From positions 2,058,219 through 2,122,218 of the forward strand of contig VXAU01003156.1 of assembly GCA_013399695.1 (NCBI GenBank): DNA of 64,000 bases, in the 5' to 3' direction. A program made the translations under genes and the position numbers. Shown piece after piece: positions 58,961-64,000 of this stretch. Every line of letters begins with the position of its first letter. The stretch's first letter is position 1. Source of the stretch: Formicarius rufipectus. Its lineage: Eukaryota; Chordata; Aves; Passeriformes; Formicariidae. The notes under the pieces are model-generated. The model had not been told where the DNA came from and searched no databases. It saw only the letters and a program-made list of their open reading frames with translations.

Positions 58961-61900
58961 ATGACCTTTCAGAGTAAGCAAGACATAAATCAGTATTACA
59001 CATATGAACAGGGGGAAAACTCAGCACATCTCAGAACCCCTTCTCACTTGAGCTTTGTTTATTCATCCTGCAAGGTACAAGCCCCACGTGGTTCCTTTGA
59101 AACTTCTCGAGGTAAGAGAGAGGACACACTTGTAATTCATGCAAGATCCCTGACTGGTCTTACAAGAAGGACATGGATGGGGAGACTCATAACTGAAAGT
59201 CTTGTCAGTCTCTAGAAAAGCTGCAGGTTGGAGCCTTCAGCAGAGCAACAGATTGCCCAGACCTGCTCCACAGCTGATTAATGCTTGTCTTGCTGCCACA
59301 TCTCCTCTTCAGGGGCCGTGTTCCAACCCACCCCTTATTCCAGTTGTCCTTCAGTCACTGTTAGCACCTGAGATAAACCATGAGACAGGGAGGTGGTGGC
59401 AGCATCCAGTTAATTTGTGCAGAACACTGGAATTAAGCACTATGGCTGATGTTACTCTTGACAAATACATTTTGTCTCACCCAGGTTGGTGCTTGTATGA
59501 GCTGCAGTCAGCAGTGCAGGGATAATGCATCAGAGATAGAGGGGTGAAATCCAAAGGGAGGAACATCTCAAAATGCCATGTCACCTGTTGGCAGGAGACT
59601 TTTCAAATCTGTGATGGCTTTCACCTCAATCTGGCCATTCAAAACAGATTCCTTTTCAAAATTTGGGCAGAATAAAAGGAAGCCTCTAAGTGGGCAGAGC
59701 AATAATTTAAACCATTTTTCAGGCTGACAAAGACTGAGGGAAAGGAAAAACAGTGTAAGAAAGTAGACTGGGACTCACTTTTCTGGAATAAGCAGAAACC
59801 CTGGGCCCAGACACTCCCAGATGTGCTGAAGTCAAGCAGGCAGCTCAAAATAAGTTCTTGCAAGACCAGGCACTTTGAGTGCAGGTTATTTCTCAAGTTC
59901 AGTTTTTCAGTATTGTAGTGCAGAAGCAGCACTGAGGGCAAGTTAAAGGACCTCTTTAAAGTGTTAGATATGAGGTCTGTATAAATGTAATTTTGAAAAC
60001 TAATTACCTTGAAAACCACAAATAACTGCTTTATCTACTCTAGGTGTATCTTTTTGTTGTAGAACTGCCTTAATGATTTCCAGCTTTCTTCTTTTTCTGG
60101 ACTGCAAAGTCAACTTCAGTATTTCTTTCCCCAAACCTTGTGAATCACACCCCTTCGGTCGTTCAAGGAGGGCCTGCTGATGCACAGTTAATGAGATGCT
60201 AATGAAATCAGGGTGCTAATTGTAAATCAAGTGGGCTGGGATGTTCCCAGTTCTTTCCTAGAAGCATCCCAAAAGAAGGCTGGATTTGGGACAGGCAGCA
60301 TCATCCAAACCAGGGATGTCTAGAGTGGGAAGAGCAGGAAAGGTGTGGTGATTGCTCTGGAGCTGCACTGACAGATGCTCCATGAGGAAGGAGAGCTGTC
60401 CTGCACCTGGGCTAAGGCAGCTCATTTGCATTGTTAAAAAGAAGAAGGGAAGCAGCTTGGTGGCCCTAAAATAGCTGATGTGCTGTCATGGAGGGGTCGT
60501 TGGGTGCTCCTGTGGCAGGCCAAAAGCAAGCAGGCTGTCAGATGAGTCCTTCAGCCCGTGAGATGTGTCAGTGGGAGCAGGGAGGAACACTGGCAGAGGG
60601 TGCAGGTGGTGAGCCTGGAAGTGTGCTCATGGAGAGTGGGAATGTCCAGAGTCCAGCTGGGAGACAGGCAATTTGTCATCTATTTATGCTTCTCAGCATG
60701 TATTTTTGTGGAATACGAGGGTTGACAGGAGATGATCCTGATGACTCGGGTCTGCCGTTTTCTCCCTCTCTTCCTTTTAGGAGAGGCCATCAAACACAAT
60801 AATTCTAATCTTTTACAAGTACCTAATGGCTTCCTGCCAAGAAAGGTTTTAAGAAATAAATAGGAGCTCTTAATGCAGTGAATTTCAGTTTTGCCTAATC
60901 TGTGCAAATTGATGAATTAAATCCCTTTGCATCTCAAACCCACTTGGGTGATTTGCATGGTGATTATTTCAGTTTTCATAAATTTTCCCCAGTCCCTTCC
61001 TGTTGTTTCTCAAGAGCAGCCATCTAATCTCTGCAGAAATGGGCCTGGGAAATATGTAGTGTTTAAAACTTGCCCATACAGATTCAGCTGTTGCACAGCC
61101 CTGGATGGGGGGTGCAGATCCACCCAGGACAGCAGAGAGCTCAGTTGGCCCCGGTGCAAGGTCTGTGCGTGCATCCTCTGCAGGGAGCAGAGGCAGAGCT
61201 GGAGCTGCAGGGAACAGGATTCAACAAGCAGCAATTGGATTTGGCCTAAGTGGAGGCTGGTTCTTAAATATAAATCTTGTGTTTTGTACCTGTAAAATTT
61301 ATTTCAGTAACCTGCATTTTGTATGTAAGATGCAAGGCCATTTATTATATGGTCTCATTATTTATAAGACCTTGCTGCTGGCACGGAGCACATTGAAGCA
61401 GCAGCTGAACAGACAGGCCAAGAAAGTCTTCTGTGTTCTGCTGCTGTTCCTTGCAGTGCTTTGGTGAAGTTTAAATGCTGCTTTGCTCAGGCAGGAGTTG
61501 AAAAACACCCACTAAAATGCAGTCTTTCTGCCTTCTGGGGCCTTCAACCAGAAGTCTCATCATACGAGTTTGTCCTTCTCATACAGCCTCTCTCAGTATA
61601 GCATGAGCTGGAGAATATTCCTTAATCTTAGGGCTTGTGTGGGGCTCAGTTTGGCACATACTGGCACAAAAAGGAGATACTCCTGATGAATCTGATGTTT
61701 TGAAATACAATGTTTACAGCACACCATGACAGTGGTTTATTTGTTCTGGCCTCAGGAGTTATAGTCATTCACTTGTGGGAGAACAACACTTGTGTTCCCA
61801 GCAAAGTTTGAGATGGTATCCCTGCCCTTAATGCTTTTCTTTCCCATTTTCTTTCTCATCTACTATTTTCATGCTTCTCTGGAATGACTCTTGTTTATAG

Positions 61901-62149
61901 AAGCAATATATATATATTGATTTGTGCATAAATGGTTCTAGATACAAACAGAGCTATAGACAGACCTCATGTGTGTATTCCTGCCTGTGCATATATGCAC
62001 TTGACATGTTTATATGAATTAGGAAATACTTTAATGCCAGTTTTATGGCAAGTAGAGCATTCCAAGAAGCTAAGAGTAGTTGCAGGGATGAATGAAAACT
62101 CAGTGTCAGAGGCAGGATTGGGATGAGCCTTCCCTGCCCTCTCTGCTTT
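58961..62149. other. Non-coding stretch; AT palindrome at 61904-61919
   Basis: CAATATATATATATTG at 61904-61919 is a perfect 16-bp palindrome made of a short AT microsatellite. TAAT-core words cluster at 60185-60225 (GTTAATGAG, GCTAATGAAATC, GCTAATTG). No defensible exon; the 122-codon frame at 60927-61295 and others show no known domain. Confidence 0.4.
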
Positions 62150-62310
62150 GATCAGAGTTGCAGGAGGTGCACCTGGAAAGGACAGGAGGTCATCTGCTCC
62201 ACTCTGCTGCCCCCAGGCAGGATCCATTCACAAGAAACTTTTCCTGAGAGATCTTCAGCTCACTTCTTCAAACCTCTGACAGTGGATGTTCCCTGGGTCC
62301 TGCCTGTGGT
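62150..62310 (-). mobile_element. Old, diverged CR1/L3-like LINE fragment, antisense
   Basis: The plus strand has GGAAAGGACAGGAGGTCATC, then a CCCAGGCAGGATC block, then TTTTCCTGAGAGATCTTCAG, then CTTCTTCAAACCTCTGACAG. Order and spacing match the reverse complement of ancient CR1-type 3' ends (GGTCATCTAGTCCAACC ... GCAGGATC ... TTAAAACCTCCAGTGA). Divergence is much greater than in the other copies, so it is probably an old insertion. Ends are approximate. Confidence 0.55.
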
Positions 62311-64000
62311 CACTCGGGCTGCCAGCTGGGGATTTGTCCACAACAGGCTGTCGTGTTGTGTTGTCTTGCCCTGCACAGGATTACAGAGTGAAAATCCAGG
62401 GCGAAGTGGGAGCATGGCTTGGGTGGATCACTGGCTTTGGTGTGTAGCCCTGGAGGTGTAACAGGCTCTTTCTGTGCTGAGATACACTGTGATACTCTGT
62501 GCTGTGATATTTCTGAGTCTTCTCTGCGTAACAGAGTCTCTGGAGTACCTGTTTAAGAGTTCTGAGAGTGTTTTTTTAATCTAGAAAAGGAAATGTAATA
62601 CTGCAGCAGGTTGAGGGTGGAGTTTGCTGGATATTCTGCATCTTCTTTTTAAATGTTGAGAATGTGATTGTCCCGTTTGTTTGGCTGGATCCATGGGAAA
62701 CCCATGGTTAGGGGAAGTCCAGCTGAACTGCAGCTGGACTGGGAAAACCCCAAACCATAGTGAAAAGCCAGGGGCTGGAGTTTCATATGATGCTTTTGGG
62801 GTTCTCTTCTTTTGGTTAGTAAGCTGGAGCTACACAAGGTGTATTTTATGTTATAATTGCCTCGCTGGTCCCTTGTCAGACCCCAGGAGTGTGTGCAGTA
62901 AGGGCAGTGTCACCCTGGCAGCTCCCAACTCTCCAGTTGCACAGACAGGATCCTGGGATATTTCACTAACTCACTCTTTCCTTAATGCATAAAATGAGGG
63001 GGGAAATAGTGCAATACCACAAGGTTGGAGGGTGTGAGGATCAAATTAGGGCATGGTTTGAAAAGCTGATTATTGGTGGCTTTGGTGCCCTCTCCTCTCC
63101 CCGTGTCCCCCCCAGCTGCTGGCTCCAGGGTTGCACACTGACCTGGATCAGGAGAGCAGCCAGGGCTCCCTTCTTTGCTGGGTTCTTTTTAACTTGGCTC
63201 AGTTTGCTTGAGCAAGCCCAGCATTCAGCGCCACGAAGCAGTTGCTCTGACCCTGCTTTGGGGGTGCAAAAGAGCCGTGGAGGGCAAGGAGGGCTGGCAG
63301 GAGCTGCTTCAGTTGACCTGACTGTGGAAAACAAACTGTAGGTGATTCTTCACCTGGATGCTGCACAGGTTCCCTCTTCACCACTTGGACTCATTACTGA
63401 GAGCAGAAGAACAGTTTTCCCCACAGTCCCCAAGCAGAGAGTTTCCTCTTTGGCATGAAGAAACCCTTTTAGGACCATTATCTGAACTGTTACAACGATG
63501 AGAACGCAGGGAGGTCAAAGCTGTCGGCAGTTTGCACGTCCTCGTTCCTCTGCACTCTCCTGTCCACCAATTTGTGGCAGGAGTTGTTTTTTTAATATAG
63601 ATATTTATTGCCTTAGGACTGGATTACGAGTGCCCCAGTTTATGCCAAGTTCTGATCAGTCTCTAGGTGGAAACATCTAGCAAGGCTGGACATAAGACCA
63701 TGACCTTGGAAGGAGAGCATGGCTGGTCATTATCTGAAGCTGAGTCTCCCTCTCCACATGTGTTATCCCAGAGTTTGCATGTTTTCCATAGAAGAGATTC
63801 CACTTGGCCTTTGAAGTCCCCTCAAAAATATTTATAGGGGGCAAGACAACTCTTTCATACAGTGAGTGCTGCATGTGTTCAAAGTGTAAGTTATATCTTT
63901 CTAAACGTGTGTGCCTGCTCTGGAGTGTCAGGGCTGCTCTTGAAGTGCACACAGGTCATGGAGCTTCTCATGACCATCATGCAGGAGCTAAATGTCAATT
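62311..64000. other. Non-coding stretch to the window end
   Basis: Unique-looking sequence without an exon, RNA gene or repeat that I can support. Short overlapping frames at 62985-63384 on both strands are probably chance. Confidence 0.4.

Noticed and set aside
1..64000. CRISPR arrays, bacterial operons, tRNA or rRNA genes
   Set aside because: No spaced direct repeats of CRISPR type, no tRNA-like B-box and cloverleaf, and no rRNA motif were seen. The DNA is vertebrate in character.

Overview
The window is almost certainly nuclear DNA from a bird, probably a songbird; the songbird call is an inference. At least five CR1-type LINE fragments are recognisable and I see no Alu, L1, B-type SINE or mammalian MIR sequence. 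CR1 was scored on its 3' end, its 3' hairpin/octamer-like terminus and the C-terminus of its reverse transcriptase ORF. The DNA is AT-leaning and CpG-depleted except for one island near 37-38.4 kb. Stops are frequent in all frames. It reads as a stretch of gene desert or a very long intron, not as a gene-dense locus.

I found no protein-coding exon that I can defend. The open frames are short, unrelated to any family I recognise, often overlapped by equally open frames on other strands, and frequently begin at non-ATG codons. The longest (233 aa, minus strand, 51.5-52.2 kb) looks like a chance opening. The only protein remnants I recognise belong to a decayed CR1 retrotransposon at about 27.0-27.95 kb. 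It joins a piece of ORF1 to the tail of ORF2 and lacks almost everything between.

Layout. 0-16 kb: low-complexity intergenic or intronic DNA with three short antisense CR1 3' ends (about 0.35, 3.1 and 5.5 kb). 16.3-16.7 kb: a sense CR1 3' fragment followed by an A-rich AAAC tract. 18.7-19.0 kb: a dense cluster of palindromes and homeodomain/SOX-like sites, a good conserved-enhancer candidate. 27.0-27.95 kb: the rearranged CR1. 36.5-38.4 kb: the most structured part of the window. It holds a regulatory-looking block, a CpG island, an indel-free 12-bp minisatellite (27 consecutive units with a 36-bp higher-order period) that is strongly G-quadruplex prone on the minus strand, and a second enhancer-like block with a POU-like dyad. 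43-46.7 kb: further regulatory-looking blocks. 46.7-50.8 kb: two solo LTRs of one endogenous-retrovirus family, same orientation, about 3.3 kb apart, each with its own 4-bp target-site duplication. 51-64 kb: intergenic or intronic DNA with A-tracts, a small 14-bp minisatellite, a further enhancer-like block near 58.8 kb and an old, diverged CR1-like fragment near 62.2 kb.

How it works together: nothing here forms a pathway. The most economical reading is a regulatory landscape (one CpG island plus several putative enhancers) of a developmental gene outside the window, sprinkled with CR1 and LTR insertions. The enhancer calls rest on sequence appearance (palindromes, clustered homeodomain, SOX or POU-like words, retained CpGs) and not on alignment, so their confidence is low to moderate.
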